NCBI GenBank assembly: GCA_009692305.1
Contig: SHZK01000002.1
Span: forward strand, 124,001-188,000
Length of the DNA: 64,000 nt
Source of the DNA: Gammaproteobacteria bacterium
Lineage (GTDB): Bacteria; Pseudomonadota; Gammaproteobacteria; Pseudomonadales; Pseudohongiellaceae
Direction: 5' to 3'
Shown here: positions 1 to 11,664 of the stretch, in pieces
Position numbering within the stretch: position 1 is the stretch's first letter
Layout of the letters: the number at the start of each line of letters is the position of its first letter
The notes under the pieces: model-generated
Databases searched by the model: none
The model's input: the letters and a program-made list of their open reading frames with translations, nothing else
Told to the model about the DNA's origin: nothing
Position numbers and translations under genes: made by a program

Positions 1-1449
1 ATCGCCACCTCGGATCATCCCTCCGTGCTGGGCTCCACGCTCGCCAATCCTTATATCACCACGGATTTCTCAGAGGCCCTGCTGGAGTTCATCACTCCCG
101 TCTACGACAACATCGATGAATGTCTGGGCATGCTGGAAAACATCCACCGCTTCACACTGCAGAATCTCGAAAACGATGAGATGATGTGGGTGTCGAGCAT
201 GCCCTGCCCGCTGGCCGCTGAATCAGATATTCGTCTGGCAGAATATGGCAGTTCCAATATCGGCAGACTGAAGTACCTGTACCGACAAGGCCTGAGCAAT
301 CGTTACGGCAGGTTGATGCAGGTTATCGCCGGCATTCATTACAATTTTTCCATGCCCGAATCATTCTGGCCCCCCTATCAGAAGATATGTGGTGACCAGG
401 GCTCCCTGCAGGAATTTCGCTCCAGAAAATACTTGCACCTGATTCGCAACTTCCATCGCTATTCCTGGTTACTGATTTATTTGTTCGGCGCATCGCCGGC
501 GGCCTGCAAATGTTTCGTACAGGGACGCAAGCACAACCTGCAGCCGCTGGATGACTACAGCCTGTATCTGCGCCACGCTACGTGTTTGCGCATGGGCAAT
601 CTCGGCTACAAGAGCGATGCGCAGAAGTCACTGTTCGTGTGCTACAACGATATGGCGTCTTACGCAGACTGTCTCGCTACCGCTATGCGCACACCCTACC
701 CGGATTATGAAAAAATCGGGCTCAAGAAAGATGGCGAATACCTGCAGATCAATGCCAACCTGCTACAGCTTGAGAACGAATTTTACAGCACTATTCGCCC
801 GAAGCGCGTGATCAAGAAAGGTCAGCGGCCATTGCATGCACTCACTAGCGAGGGCATTGAGTACGTGGAAGTACGGCTGCTGGACTTGAATCCCTATCTG
901 CCACTGGGCATCGATGCCGAGCAGATTAATTTTCTCGACACATTCCTGCTGCACTGTCTGTTGAGCGAGAGCCCGACGTGTCACAAGCAGGAATTTTTCG
1001 AAGTCTCCAGTAACATCGCCCTCGTGGTGGAGCAGGGTCGCGATCCTGCCCTGGAATTGAATCTTGAAGGGAAGACAAAGGGCATGCGCGAGTGGGCCAA
1101 TGAATTGTGTGCTGATCTTGCGCACAGCGCTGCACTGCTGGACGAGATTAAGGGCAGCAACAAGCATCAGGCGAGTCTCGATGTGCAGACAGCAAAGGTG
1201 AATAATCCGGCACTGACACCTTCCGGAAAAATTCTCGCCGAGATGCAAGCCAACAAACTTTCATTTTTTGATTTCTCCATGCAACAATCGCGTACAAACA
1301 AGGCGTATTTGCAAAACAATGGGCTGGATGCGAAAGCGGCGGCACATATGCGCACGACAGCTGCGCAATCAATAATCGAACAACGGGAAATCGAAGAGGC
1401 GGATGAATTGAGCTTTGATGATTTCCTGACTCAGTGGAATACCAATTAA
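1..1449 (+). CDS. gshA: Glutamate-cysteine ligase, 5' end outside the window
   Basis: Makes gamma-glutamylcysteine from glutamate, cysteine and ATP, the first step of glutathione synthesis in the cytoplasm. The frame is open from base 1, so the gene begins upstream. By comparison with my memory of E. coli GshA about 40 N-terminal residues are missing. Family blocks seen are ITTDFSEALLEFITP near the start, the SMPCPLA segment, the YGSSNIGR...YRQGLSNRYG block, the GIHYNFS strand and the FGASPA loop, then the IRPKR and YVEVRLLDLNP segments. This is the proteobacterial single-domain type. dsbB follows 21 bases downstream on the same strand. The second glutathione gene, gshB, lies 38 kb away. Confidence 0.95.
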   Translation: MATSDHPSVLGSTLANPYITTDFSEALLEFITPVYDNIDECLGMLENIHRFTLQNLENDEMMWVSSMPCPLAAESDIRLAEYGSSNIGRLKYLYRQGLSNRYGRLMQVIAGIHYNFSMPESFWPPYQKICGDQGSLQEFRSRKYLHLIRNFHRYSWLLIYLFGASPAACKCFVQGRKHNLQPLDDYSLYLRHATCLRMGNLGYKSDAQKSLFVCYNDMASYADCLATAMRTPYPDYEKIGLKKDGEYLQINANLLQLENEFYSTIRPKRVIKKGQRPLHALTSEGIEYVEVRLLDLNPYLPLGIDAEQINFLDTFLLHCLLSESPTCHKQEFFEVSSNIALVVEQGRDPALELNLEGKTKGMREWANELCADLAHSAALLDEIKGSNKHQASLDVQTAKVNNPALTPSGKILAEMQANKLSFFDFSMQQSRTNKAYLQNNGLDAKAAAHMRTTAAQSIIEQREIEEADELSFDDFLTQWNTN

Positions 1450-1470
1450 TTTTTTAGGCAGGAGCAAGTA

Positions 1471-1983
1471 ATGGCACTGGCAATCCCCGGCAATCGACTT
1501 TTAAACCTTGGCATTTTTATAACCAGCGTCATCACCATTGGCATTGTGCTCTACATGGAACACGTCATGCTGCTGTCGCCCTGCGGCTTGTGTATCACGC
1601 AGCGTGTGTTTGTCATTCTGTGCGGTGTAACCTGTCTTGCTGCTGCCATCCATAATCCCGGCGCGCAAGGCCAAAAGCTCTATGCCTTTGGTGGCGCATC
1701 CATGTGTGTGTTCGGCAGCTATTTCGCCGGTCGCCAGATCTGGCTGCAGAATTTGCCTGAGGACCAGGTGCCCGCCTGCGGACCCGGCCTCACTTACATC
1801 TACGAAAACTTTCCAATCATGGAAACTCTCAGCTTCCTTTTGAAAGGCGATGGCAACTGTGCGGAAGTAGGCTGGCAATTTCTTGGCATTCTGTCGATCC
1901 CGCAATTGGCGCTGATCGCATTCGTGTTCCTGTTCAGCATCTGCATGTTTATCGCCTTCAGAAATCAGCCACAGACTGCTTGA
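1471..1983 (+). CDS. dsbB: Disulfide bond formation protein DsbB
   Basis: Inner-membrane quinone reductase that reoxidises the periplasmic thiol oxidase DsbA. The 170 residues match the family length and hold four hydrophobic segments. The first periplasmic pair is Cys38-Gly-Leu-Cys41. The second pair is Cys103 and Cys130 in the long loop, almost the same spacing as E. coli. The ATG follows an AGGAG-like ribosome site 21 bases after gshA, so the two are probably co-transcribed. The pairing joins thiol-redox functions, glutathione in the cytoplasm and disulfides in the periplasm. Nothing unusual is seen. Confidence 0.95.
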   Translation: MALAIPGNRLLNLGIFITSVITIGIVLYMEHVMLLSPCGLCITQRVFVILCGVTCLAAAIHNPGAQGQKLYAFGGASMCVFGSYFAGRQIWLQNLPEDQVPACGPGLTYIYENFPIMETLSFLLKGDGNCAEVGWQFLGILSIPQLALIAFVFLFSICMFIAFRNQPQTA

Positions 1984-2114
1984 GACAAATAGGCAGCCGC
2001 GTAGCTTTCGGAAACCTTGTCTTTGATCTGTGCCTGACTATTCATTGCTGCGCCACTGCAAACTGGTGCAATAAATGACTGCAGGATCGCGCTTAAATCC
2101 CACTGTTTCCCCAG

Positions 2115-3629
2115 TTATTTCTTCGTATACGAATTAAAGAATTCAAACAGACCCGGAAAGCCCGGTGCCACCACATCGCCGTGGTTGCCACCTTGCACTT
2201 CAGTATACTGCACGGTCATTTCCAGTTCCTTCATGCGCGCGACCATGGTACGGGAACCCTCAACGCTCACTGTCGAGTCAGCGTCACCGTGTACCACATA
2301 CTGGGGAATATGCTGCATCTGGCTTAGCGTGGCGGGAGCACCGGCACCGGCGAACATGCCAATCGCTGCCCATACATCCGGAAACTTTGCGGCGACTTTC
2401 CAGGTACCGATGGCACCCATGGAGTGTCCGGCAAGATAGATTCGATCAGGATCAATGTTGTAATGCGCGCGCGCCAACTCCAGCACTTGCATCACATCTT
2501 CTTCGCTGCGCGCCTGCACGAATTGCACAGTCGGATCGACCGGTGCATTGCCGAGGCCCCAACCATAGGAACCATCGACACGAAAACCGAGCGGTGCCGC
2601 GACGATATAGCCGTGTTGTTCAGCGAGCCGCGGAAAATCCGCTTCATAGTTTTCGAAGAAAGAATTTTCGGTGCCACCGAGCCCGTGCAATGCCACGATC
2701 AAAGGTGCGCCACGGCTCGGGTCATAAGAGGAAGGCACGTACATGCGATATGGCATGATTTCATTGGCCGATTCCAGCAGATAGTGGCGTTTGAAATCGC
2801 CGCTGCGTCCAACAAATGGATTAGTGCCGGCGGCGCTAGCAGTGAGCACGGCTTCTGCCGCCGCAAAATCTTCGGCCGGATTAAAGGTACGCAGCTCCAG
2901 CTTGCCGCGATTGACCTGCCGCATGCGATCAACCGGATACAGAATGTCCGCCCTGATTTCTGCAGGTGCACTGCCTGCGCCTTGTTCCAGTTTCGCCACC
3001 AGCGCATTCAAACCCTGGCGCACGGTAATAAGCAAATCACTGGCACCAATGACCTGTGTATCTGCGACCACCTCCACATGTAACTGGTAATTGCCATCGG
3101 CCACATCGGCCAGATCAAGATCGAGGAAATACGGCGACTCGCGCAGGTCACGGCTCACTCCGGTGAATTGTCCAAAATCTTTCACAACCAGCGCTGCTTG
3201 CTGACCTGCGCCGGCGCGATTGAGTGTTGCACGCGCCTTCAGTGCATTGCTGATGGCAATGGCCGGTTGATAGATTTGTTCCAGCCGCACCGTGTAACGG
3301 TCAGCCGGATCTACCACCACGCGATCGCTGCGCAGAACCAGGGAATTGGCATAATCGACGGCGTCGGTCCAGGTGTTACCCGCTAACAGCACATTGCCCT
3401 TGGCCAGCAGACGCCGGCTTTCTCCCGTCTGGCCAAGCCGCGCCGCCTCGGCCAGCTCAGCATCGAGCAGATCCAGTTGCGTCTTGAGTTCACCCGCTGG
3501 TTGCGTTCTCACTTTGAGACTGTTGTAACGCACTCTTAATGAGGACAGGCTGGTGAGGGCCTGTGACTGCGCCAGTGCGGGCAGCAGTAAACTACTGATG
3601 GCCAGGGCGACGAGCAGACGATACTTCAT
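2115..3629 (-). CDS. Secreted alpha/beta-hydrolase (esterase/PHB-depolymerase-like)
   Basis: A predicted exported serine hydrolase of 504 residues. A signal peptide covers about residues 1-20 (hydrophobic run ending ALAQSQA). Residues 25-280 form a non-catalytic N-terminal region I do not recognise. The hydrolase domain covers about 290-504, with LHGLGG (oxyanion side), nucleophile Ser403 in GHSMG, a likely acid Asp451 in HGDADSTV and His483 in GGNHGD. This is the arrangement of feruloyl-esterase/PHB-depolymerase-like and prolyl-oligopeptidase-like hydrolases. The substrate cannot be told from sequence. It converges on dsbB with about 130 bases between, and stands alone. Confidence 0.8.
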   Translation of the reverse strand: MKYRLLVALAISSLLLPALAQSQALTSLSSLRVRYNSLKVRTQPAGELKTQLDLLDAELAEAARLGQTGESRRLLAKGNVLLAGNTWTDAVDYANSLVLRSDRVVVDPADRYTVRLEQIYQPAIAISNALKARATLNRAGAGQQAALVVKDFGQFTGVSRDLRESPYFLDLDLADVADGNYQLHVEVVADTQVIGASDLLITVRQGLNALVAKLEQGAGSAPAEIRADILYPVDRMRQVNRGKLELRTFNPAEDFAAAEAVLTASAAGTNPFVGRSGDFKRHYLLESANEIMPYRMYVPSSYDPSRGAPLIVALHGLGGTENSFFENYEADFPRLAEQHGYIVAAPLGFRVDGSYGWGLGNAPVDPTVQFVQARSEEDVMQVLELARAHYNIDPDRIYLAGHSMGAIGTWKVAAKFPDVWAAIGMFAGAGAPATLSQMQHIPQYVVHGDADSTVSVEGSRTMVARMKELEMTVQYTEVQGGNHGDVVAPGFPGLFEFFNSYTKK

Positions 3630-3785
3630 GGTGTGGCTCCTTGGAAAAGAGGGAAGGAAAAGCTGTCAGGCATATTCAGCTTGCCACTGTAATAGCAAAC
3701 CGGGCTTTAGAAAACCAAAAGTTGCTACCAGGAGATTGCTAGCTATACCTTGATGACACAATACAGAACTGCTTCCTTTATCCAC

Positions 3786-5918
3786 TCATCGGCGCCAGCG
3801 AAAGAAGCGCTCGGCCCAGGGGAATAATTTGGTGGGCAGGCGTGCGCTGCGCCAGGCATTGGCGGCAAACTTGTTCGCTTCATACAGGGTCGGATAAATA
3901 TGGGTGACGGCGGAGATCTTGCCTAACCCCATACCGTGGGTCATGGCCATGACAAATTCGCCAATCAGTTCGGCCGCGTGATAGCCGACGATGGTCACGC
4001 CCAGAATCTTGTCCTTGCCCGGCACGGTCAAAATTTTAATAAAGCCGTGCGCTTCAGAATCTGCCATCGCCCGATCCAGATCATCCAGCGCATAGCGGGT
4101 AATCTCATATGGAATCCTTTTAGCTTTCGCCTCTTCCTCACTGAGTCCGACGCGCGCCACTTCCGGGTCAGTAAATGTGGCCCATGGCACCACGTTGTAG
4201 TTGGTAGGCACTCGCCACAGCCCTCCGAGCAAGGCATTGAGCGCAGCAAACCAGGCTTGATAAGACGCCATGTGGGTAAATTGATAAGGTCCGGCGACGT
4301 CACCGCAGGCGAAGATATTCGGGTAATTCGTCTGCATGAAAGAATTGGTGCCCAAACTTCCCTGTGCCGTTAATGCCACCTTGAGTTGTTCCAGGCCAAA
4401 GCCCTCAACATTGGCCTTCCTGCCAATGGCCAACAGCACCTGATCGAATTTGACCCGCACCTGTTTACCTGCGTGCTCGGCCACCATCACCTTGCTGCCC
4501 GCGTTGGCTTCGAAGCGCAGCAGCTTGTGCGCCGTTAATACGCTGATGCCCTGCTCGCGAAATTTCGCAGCAATCAATTCCGACACTTCCGGGTCTTCCC
4601 GCGGCATGATGCGCGGCGCCATATCTACTTGCGTCACCTTTGCGCCGAGATTGCTGAATGCCTGTGCCAGTTCACAGCCAATCGGCCCGCCACCAACAAT
4701 GAGCAAGCGTGGCGGCAATTCGCGCAGAGACCACACAGTGTCCGAAGTCAGGTAGCCGACACTATCGAGACCGGGTATCGGTGGCACCAACGGACGCGCC
4801 CCGGTGGCGAGCACAATCGACCGCGTATTAATGCGACGACCATTCACACTCACGCAGTAAGGTGATTCCACCATCGCCTCACCCTGCACACATTCCACCC
4901 CAAGCGACGTGAAGCGCTCCACCGAGTCATGCGGTTCGATTGCAGTTATAACATTCTGTACACGTTGCATGACGGCGGCGAAGTTCACCTTGCCGCCTGC
5001 ATTCTCGACACCAAATTCCTGTGCGCGATTTATATAAGACATGATGCGGCCACTGCGAATCAGCGACTTGCTGGGAACGCAGCCGGTGTTCAGGCAATCG
5101 CCGCCCATCTTGTGTTTCTCGATCAGCACTACCTTCGCCTTGGCGCCAGCAACAATCAGCGCGGTCACGAGTCCGGCTGAACCCGCACCGATGACTACCA
5201 CATTGGCATCAAACTGTTTCGGTTTCAGGAATCCTTTCAAGGCTTTGTTCCTTTGAATAAACGTGATCGGCCAACGACCAAGCAAGGGTGCGACACCTAA
5301 CAACACAAGTGAGGAAATAACCGGAGCACTCACCAGACCTGACAAGGAAGAAATCTGAGACAGTTCCGAACCGGCGTTCACATACACCAGGGTGCTGAGC
5401 AACATGCCGAGCTGACTGACCCAGTAATAGGACCATACTCGTATCGGCGTCAGGCCCATTAGCAGGTTTACAACAAAGAACGGGAACAGCGGCACCATGC
5501 GCACACTGAATAGAAATAAATTGCCGTCGCGTTCAATGCCACGATTGATCGGTGTCAGGTAGTCGCCAAATCGGGATTGCACCCAGTCACGCAAAATCAG
5601 GCGTGAGGCGAGAAATGCACCGGTGGCGCCGATGCTGCTGGCAAAGGAGACGAGCAATGTGCCCCAGAACAAACCGAAGATCGCCCCGCCAAGAAGCGTT
5701 AGGATAATCGCCCCTGGAATGGAGATGCCAGTCGCCACTACATAAAAGGTAAAGTAGATAAAGGCAGTGAGTGCGAAGTTTTCTTGTTTGAGTTGCTGTA
5801 TATCACCCAATCTGGATTGCGCGTATTGCAGGGTCAGATACTGGTCCAGACCCAGAAAAAAATAGCCGCCCACGGCCAACAGCAACAGCCCTACTATAAG
5901 AAATTTAGTTTTCAACAC
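3786..5918 (-). CDS. TVP38/TMEM64-family membrane domain fused to a mercuric-reductase-like FAD disulfide oxidoreductase
   Basis: A 710-residue two-part protein. Residues 1-225 are a VTT/TVP38-type membrane domain with several hydrophobic helices and the GAIFG...GATGAFLASR region. Residues 235-700 are a complete class I pyridine-nucleotide disulfide oxidoreductase. It has an FAD-binding GAGSAG at 244, the redox pair Cys275-x4-Cys280 in GGDCLNTGCVPS, an NAD(P)-binding GGGPIG, and a C-terminal dimer domain with HIYPTLYE, where other members carry the catalytic His-Glu. The soluble half resembles mercuric reductase or dihydrolipoamide dehydrogenase without a metal-binding N-terminal domain. The fusion would hold a flavin reductase at the inner membrane. 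The substrate is unknown. The gene is monocistronic and divergent from hemB. Confidence 0.85.
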   Translation of the reverse strand: MLKTKFLIVGLLLLAVGGYFFLGLDQYLTLQYAQSRLGDIQQLKQENFALTAFIYFTFYVVATGISIPGAIILTLLGGAIFGLFWGTLLVSFASSIGATGAFLASRLILRDWVQSRFGDYLTPINRGIERDGNLFLFSVRMVPLFPFFVVNLLMGLTPIRVWSYYWVSQLGMLLSTLVYVNAGSELSQISSLSGLVSAPVISSLVLLGVAPLLGRWPITFIQRNKALKGFLKPKQFDANVVVIGAGSAGLVTALIVAGAKAKVVLIEKHKMGGDCLNTGCVPSKSLIRSGRIMSYINRAQEFGVENAGGKVNFAAVMQRVQNVITAIEPHDSVERFTSLGVECVQGEAMVESPYCVSVNGRRINTRSIVLATGARPLVPPIPGLDSVGYLTSDTVWSLRELPPRLLIVGGGPIGCELAQAFSNLGAKVTQVDMAPRIMPREDPEVSELIAAKFREQGISVLTAHKLLRFEANAGSKVMVAEHAGKQVRVKFDQVLLAIGRKANVEGFGLEQLKVALTAQGSLGTNSFMQTNYPNIFACGDVAGPYQFTHMASYQAWFAALNALLGGLWRVPTNYNVVPWATFTDPEVARVGLSEEEAKAKRIPYEITRYALDDLDRAMADSEAHGFIKILTVPGKDKILGVTIVGYHAAELIGEFVMAMTHGMGLGKISAVTHIYPTLYEANKFAANAWRSARLPTKLFPWAERFFRWRR

Positions 5919-6004
5919 GCAGAATCAACCATTATTGTTTATCAGGAGGTGAGTGACGCACCGCGTTACAGACGGCCAGTGCACATTGATGTGGGATATT
6001 ATCC

Positions 6005-6032
6005 TTGCTATCGATTTTCGGTATGCTATAAA
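6005..6032 (+). promoter_or_regulatory. Candidate sigma70 promoter for hemB
   Basis: TTGCTA at 6005-6010 and TATAAA at 6027-6032 are separated by 16 bases, about 100 bases before the hemB start. Judged by eye from consensus only. Confidence 0.4.
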
Positions 6033-6125
6033 CCTGTTGCAAACCCAAGGCACAAGCCTGAACACGCCATTAAACACACCACGTATTCGACTATAAACCC
6101 TTACATTTCATAAGTTAAGAGATAA

Positions 6126-7172
<1,047 letters not shown>

Positions 7173-7226
7173 ACGGGCAACCACTTAATAACATTTTAAA
7201 TCTACCTTACTTACAGGAAGCGACAC

Positions 7227-7553
7227 ATGAGCGACACTATCGTTCACATATCAGACAGCAGTTTCGACCAAGATGTATTAAAGGCAGATGGTCCTGTATT
7301 AGTGGACTTCTGGGCTGAATGGTGTGGACCGTGCAAGATGATCGCGCCCGTATTGGAGGAGCTCGCCACTGAATACAAGGGCAAGCTGAAAGTGTGCAAA
7401 ATGGACGTGGATTCAAACACAGATACCGCGCCTAAATATGGAATTCGCGGTATCCCAACACTGATCATATTCAATAATGGCGATGTTGCGGGCACTAAAG
7501 TCGGCGCTCTGTCCAAATCACAGTTGTCTGCTTTTATTGACAGCGTCATATAA
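7227..7553 (+). CDS. trxA: Thioredoxin 1
   Basis: Small cytoplasmic dithiol reductase serving ribonucleotide reductase, PAPS reductase and other targets. The 108 residues match the family length. The active site is Trp-Cys33-Gly-Pro-Cys36, the cis-proline loop is RGIPT, and the usual [10 protein letters not shown] strand-helix junction is intact. An AGGAAG ribosome site precedes the ATG. trxA directly upstream of rho is a common gammaproteobacterial order. Confidence 0.97.
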   Translation: MSDTIVHISDSSFDQDVLKADGPVLVDFWAEWCGPCKMIAPVLEELATEYKGKLKVCKMDVDSNTDTAPKYGIRGIPTLIIFNNGDVAGTKVGALSKSQLSAFIDSVI

Positions 7554-8078
7554 ATTGCGTTTAATGTGGCATCTCGCGCATCTTGGGATGCCACCAGTAC
7601 CAAATAAAGCACCACTAACCAAACAATAAATAAATACACAAACAAGATAACAACGGCCGGAATAACTCAACTCCTGCTGTAAAAACGCAACCTCGGTAAT
7701 CCGCCCTAATTAAAGTTTTTCCAATCGTGCATTGGTACTGGCTGTTAGCAAGCCCGGTTTACTGAATACGAAAAACGTGCAAATTCCGCACCTGGAACAG
7801 ATACAGAATAAATCTGGACACCTATAGAGAGTAGGACTATATTGACCCAATCGTGATTTATACGAACCACCTCCGATTATCTCGTTACGTCAAAATAGAT
7901 CTCACCCAATAAACATTACAGTTTGCAGCAAAGCAGCAGAAAACTAATTAGCCCCTAAAACCAGCTCCCGAATTTATTTCACTGATTTCATGACACTTGA
8001 GGTTTACGCCAAAAGCATTTCCGCTGGCATTCCTGTAAAGCATTAAATCTTTTTTTCCAACCCAGAAGACCCCCCTTT
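7554..8078 (+). other. 525-base gap between trxA and rho; long rho leader region
   Basis: No credible gene is seen on either strand. Soon after trxA an inverted repeat GTGGCATC...GATGCCAC (about 7565-7594) could end trxA transcription, but no T-run follows. The remainder is AT-richer than its surroundings. A long untranslated rho leader is known in other Proteobacteria, where Rho terminates within its own leader. That this happens here is inference. Confidence 0.5.
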
Positions 8079-9338
8079 ATGAATTTAACCGATCTCAAAC
8101 AAAAACCAATCGCAGAATTACTGGCAACTGCCCATGAAATGGGATTGGAGAATGTTTCCCGCACTCGCAAACAAGACATCATCTTCGTCATACTGAAAAA
8201 GCACGCCAAGAACGGCGAAGACATTTCAGGCGACGGTGTTCTCGAAATTCTGCAGGATGGTTTTGGATTTTTACGCTCAGCGGATTCTTCCTATCTGGCC
8301 GGCCCAGACGACATATACGTCTCCCCCAGCCAAATACGACGCTTTAATTTACGCACCGGCGACACCATTGCCGGCAAGATCAGACCACCGAAAGATGCCG
8401 AACGTTATTTCGCTCTACTCAAGATCAGCGAAATCAACTACACAAAACCCGAAGCTGCCAAGAACAAAATCCTTTTCGAAAACCTCACGCCTTTATTCCC
8501 GAACAAGCGCCTGCGTCTCCAGCTTGGTAACGGCAGCACTGAAGATCTCAGTTCACGGGTTATCGATTTAGTTGCACCGATTGGCAAAGGCCAGCGCGGA
8601 CTGATCGTGTCGCCACCGAAAGCGGGCAAGACATTAATACTGCAGAAAATTGCGCAGTCGATTACCAAGAACAATCCCGAGTGTCGCCTGATCGTATTGC
8701 TGATTGACGAACGCCCGGAAGAAGTCACCGAGATGCAGCGTTCCGTGCGCGGTGAAGTCGTCGCCAGTACCTTTGACGAACCACCGGCGCGACACGTACA
8801 AGTGGCCGAGATGGTAATCGAGAAGGCGAAGCGCCTGGTTGAACACAAGGAAGATGTGGTAATTCTGCTCGACTCCATCACCCGCCTTGCTCGCGCCTAT
8901 AACACCATTGTTCCTTCCTCCGGCAAAGTATTAACCGGCGGTGTGGATGCTCATGCACTAGAACGCCCAAAGCGTTTCTTCGGCGCCGCGCGTAATCTGG
9001 AAGAAGGCGGTAGTCTTACCATCATCGCCACGGCGTTGATTGAGACCGGTTCGAAAATGGATGAAGTGATTTATGAAGAATTCAAAGGCACCGGCAACAT
9101 GGAATTGATTCTCGACAGAAAGATCGCCGAGAAACGTGTGTACCCTGCCATCAACGTGCGCCGTTCCGGCACCCGTCGCGAAGATCTGTTAACCACCGAA
9201 GAAGAATTGCAACGCATGTGGATTCTGCGCAAGTTGCTGACCTCGATGGAAGATGTGCAAGCTACCGAGTTCATCCTCGACAAATTGAAAGACACCAAGA
9301 CCAATGAAGATTTCTTCAACTCAATGAAGCGGAAATAA
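8079..9338 (+). CDS. rho: Transcription termination factor Rho
   Basis: Hexameric RNA-dependent ATPase and 5'-3' RNA translocase that ends transcription. The 419 residues match the standard gammaproteobacterial length. The order is N-terminal helical Rho_N domain (1-45), cold-shock-like RNA-binding domain (about 50-120, with DGFGFLR) and the RecA-type ATPase. Walker A is PPKAGKT with Lys184; Walker B is [10 protein letters not shown]. The secondary RNA-binding Q and R loops are in the conserved C-terminal half. A hairpin and then ubiD follow. Confidence 0.98.
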   Translation: MNLTDLKQKPIAELLATAHEMGLENVSRTRKQDIIFVILKKHAKNGEDISGDGVLEILQDGFGFLRSADSSYLAGPDDIYVSPSQIRRFNLRTGDTIAGKIRPPKDAERYFALLKISEINYTKPEAAKNKILFENLTPLFPNKRLRLQLGNGSTEDLSSRVIDLVAPIGKGQRGLIVSPPKAGKTLILQKIAQSITKNNPECRLIVLLIDERPEEVTEMQRSVRGEVVASTFDEPPARHVQVAEMVIEKAKRLVEHKEDVVILLDSITRLARAYNTIVPSSGKVLTGGVDAHALERPKRFFGAARNLEEGGSLTIIATALIETGSKMDEVIYEEFKGTGNMELILDRKIAEKRVYPAINVRRSGTRREDLLTTEEELQRMWILRKLLTSMEDVQATEFILDKLKDTKTNEDFFNSMKRK

Positions 9339-9341
9339 CGC

Positions 9342-9383
9342 GAGCGCCAATTCCCAAAGCAAGCCAGGATTCGTCTGGCGCTC
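9342..9383 (+). terminator. Hairpin between rho and ubiD
   Basis: GAGCGCCA at 9342-9349 and TGGCGCTC at 9376-9383 form a perfect 8-bp stem with a 26-base loop just after the rho stop. There is no T-run, so it may be an attenuating or mRNA-protecting hairpin and not a strong intrinsic terminator. Confidence 0.35.
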
Positions 9384-9404
9384 ACTCCAGGCAGAAAACC
9401 ATCC

Positions 9405-10874
9405 ATGGCATTCAGAGATCTGCGAGACTTCATTGACACGCTCGAAAAAGCGGGCGAACTGAAACGAATCAAAACCGAAGTAGATCCCTATCTGGAAATC
9501 ACTGAAATCAGTGATCGCACCTTGCGTGCAGGCGGTCCCGCCCTGCTGTTTGAAAATCCCAAAGGCTCCACCATACCTGTGCTCGCCAATTTGTTTGGCA
9601 ACACGCGTCGCATTGCCATGGCGATGGGACAAGAAGATATCGAGGGACTGCGGGATGTGGGCAAATTACTCGCCTTTCTGAAAGAACCGACACCACCCTC
9701 CGGCTGGAAAGATTTGTGGCAGAGCCTGCCCAGTTACAAGAGCGTGTTAAATATCGCGCCGAATGTGAAGAAGTCAGCACCATGTCAGGAAGTAGTCATT
9801 GCTGAAGACGCCATCGATCTGTCGATGCTGCCAATTCAAACCTGCTGGCCCGGCGACGTAGCACCACTTGTCACCTGGCCGTTGGTAATTACCAAAGGTC
9901 CTGAGAAAGAACGGCAGAACCTCGGCATTTATCGCATGCAGTTACTGGCGAAGAACAAACTGATCATGCGTTGGTTGTCTCATCGTGGCGGTGCGCTGGA
10001 TTTTCGTGAATGGCAACAGCGCTATCCGGGCACTGCATTTCCGGTATCGATTGCTATAGGTGCCGACCCGGCCACTATTCTTGCCACGGTAACGCCAGTA
10101 CCTGACACCTTGTCCGAGTACGCCTTCGCTGGTTTACTGCGCGGCGAAAAGACTGACGTCATCAAATCTATGACCAATGATTTGCAGGTACCCGCCAGTG
10201 CCGAGTTTGTACTGGAGGGCGTGATCGAACCGGGAGAAATGGCGCTGGAAGGACCCTACGGCGACCACACCGGTTACTACAACGAAGTGGAACAATTTCC
10301 TGTATTCACCGTAAAGCGCATCACTCACAGAAAGAATCCGATTTATCACAGTACTTATACGGGCCGCCCACCGGATGAACCATCCATGCTGGGTGTGGCT
10401 CTGAATGAAGTGTTCGTGCCATTGCTGCAGAAACAGTTCCCCGAGATCATCGACTTCTACCTGCCGCCGGAAGGCTGTTCCTATCGCCTGGCGGTAGTGA
10501 GCATGAAGAAACAATACCCCGGCCACGCCAAGCGCGTGATGATGGGCGTGTGGTCATTCCTGCGGCAGTTCATGTACACGAAGTTTGTAATTGTGGTGGA
10601 TGACGATGTCAACATTCGCAGCTGGGAAGACGTGATCTGGGCCATAACCACTCGTATGGACCCGTCGCGGGATACCGTGCTTATCGAAAATACTCCTATC
10701 GACTATCTGGACTTCGCTTCACCTGTGTCCGGCTTGGGATCGAAGATGGGCATGGATGCTACCAACAAGATGCCTGGAGAGACGCAGCGGCAATGGGGCA
10801 AACCAATTGCGATGAGTGCGGACGTGAAGCAGCGGGTGGATGAGCTGTGGGCAGAGTTGGGGTTGGGTCCCTGA
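9405..10874 (+). CDS. ubiD: 4-hydroxy-3-polyprenylbenzoate decarboxylase UbiD
   Basis: Decarboxylates the polyprenyl-hydroxybenzoate intermediate of ubiquinone synthesis, using the prenylated flavin made by UbiX. The 489 residues match the family. Conserved blocks seen include [10 protein letters not shown] at the start, the LGIYRMQ and RWLSHRGGA segments, the [12 protein letters not shown] loop with the metal/prFMN-binding glutamate, and the VDDDVNIR motif. Its place directly after rho is the usual one in Pseudomonas and relatives. UbiX is not in the window. Confidence 0.96.
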   Translation: MAFRDLRDFIDTLEKAGELKRIKTEVDPYLEITEISDRTLRAGGPALLFENPKGSTIPVLANLFGNTRRIAMAMGQEDIEGLRDVGKLLAFLKEPTPPSGWKDLWQSLPSYKSVLNIAPNVKKSAPCQEVVIAEDAIDLSMLPIQTCWPGDVAPLVTWPLVITKGPEKERQNLGIYRMQLLAKNKLIMRWLSHRGGALDFREWQQRYPGTAFPVSIAIGADPATILATVTPVPDTLSEYAFAGLLRGEKTDVIKSMTNDLQVPASAEFVLEGVIEPGEMALEGPYGDHTGYYNEVEQFPVFTVKRITHRKNPIYHSTYTGRPPDEPSMLGVALNEVFVPLLQKQFPEIIDFYLPPEGCSYRLAVVSMKKQYPGHAKRVMMGVWSFLRQFMYTKFVIVVDDDVNIRSWEDVIWAITTRMDPSRDTVLIENTPIDYLDFASPVSGLGSKMGMDATNKMPGETQRQWGKPIAMSADVKQRVDELWAELGLGP

Positions 10875-10942
10875 TGGGCATGCAGCAGATCTGCCTGTAG
10901 CCACCTATAACAATCGATCAGCGAGTTAAGCGAAACCTTTAA

Positions 10943-11305
10943 ATGAGCACGCGCACGAAACAAACCTTCTACGGTAGCTGTCACTGCGGTTCGGTCAAAT
11001 TCAGGATCAGTACTGATTTCCCGGAATTGACTACCTGCAATTGCTCCATCTGCCGTCGCAAGAACGCGCTGATGGTTAAAGTGCACGAAGATGATTTCAC
11101 ACTGCTTGAGGGCGATGACAAGCTCACCGAGTATCAATTTCATACCAAAACGGCCAGACACTTTTTCTGCAAGGTATGCGGTATTTATCCTTTTCACAGG
11201 AAGCGCACTGCTCCGGATTCGTTTGGAGTGAACGTCTATTGCCCGGAAGGTATAGATCTTGCCGGGATACCGGTGAGAGAGACGGAAGGGATAAGCTTGC
11301 CCTGA
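10943..11305 (+). CDS. GFA/CENP-V family zinc protein
   Basis: A 120-residue member of the glutathione-dependent formaldehyde-activating (Gfa/CENP-V) fold. The zinc-binding cysteines are visible as CHC near residue 14, CNCSIC near 34 and CKVC near 74, followed by the HRKR...FGVNVYC strand typical of the family. Most members have no proven Gfa activity, so the name describes the fold only. It is 68 bases from ubiD and probably a separate unit. Confidence 0.85.
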   Translation: MSTRTKQTFYGSCHCGSVKFRISTDFPELTTCNCSICRRKNALMVKVHEDDFTLLEGDDKLTEYQFHTKTARHFFCKVCGIYPFHRKRTAPDSFGVNVYCPEGIDLAGIPVRETEGISLP

Positions 11306-11664
11306 TTAATACGGTTTACTGCTTTGCATAAAGTGATGCTGAGTGATTATCGAGTTCTTCTTTAAACAAGGAGTTCTGGCATGGATAAACTGTTTCGATT
11401 AATGGGTGGGGAAACATAGCAAATTGAATGCCGGCGCTTCGCTCGATAATCGGGCGCTGGATCACCTGATTAAACAGGCGTACCTGAATGTCTGGACCGC
11501 ACTGCGCACCGGCGTTACCTGATCCAGCCCGCTGGCATTGACCAGCCCGCAATAGCGGCATTGATGGCGGGTTTTCAGGGCCAGGTTGTAGCATTTTGTG
11601 TCCCCAGCTTTACCTGACTGGCAACCAAAAGTGGCATTAGTTAAAATTCACCAATGTACCTGCA
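11306..11664. other. 359-base gap, no recognised gene
   Basis: A 12-codon ORF (11381-11419, MDKLFRLMGGET) has a fair AAGGAG site. A downstream open stretch of about 33 codons ends ALRTGVT at about 11521. Neither resembles a protein I know. The stretch may be remnants of a lost gene; nothing else is seen. Confidence 0.4.

Noticed and set aside
11316-11594. 92-codon minus-strand ORF
   Set aside because: No homology and no ribosome site; left as part of the gap.
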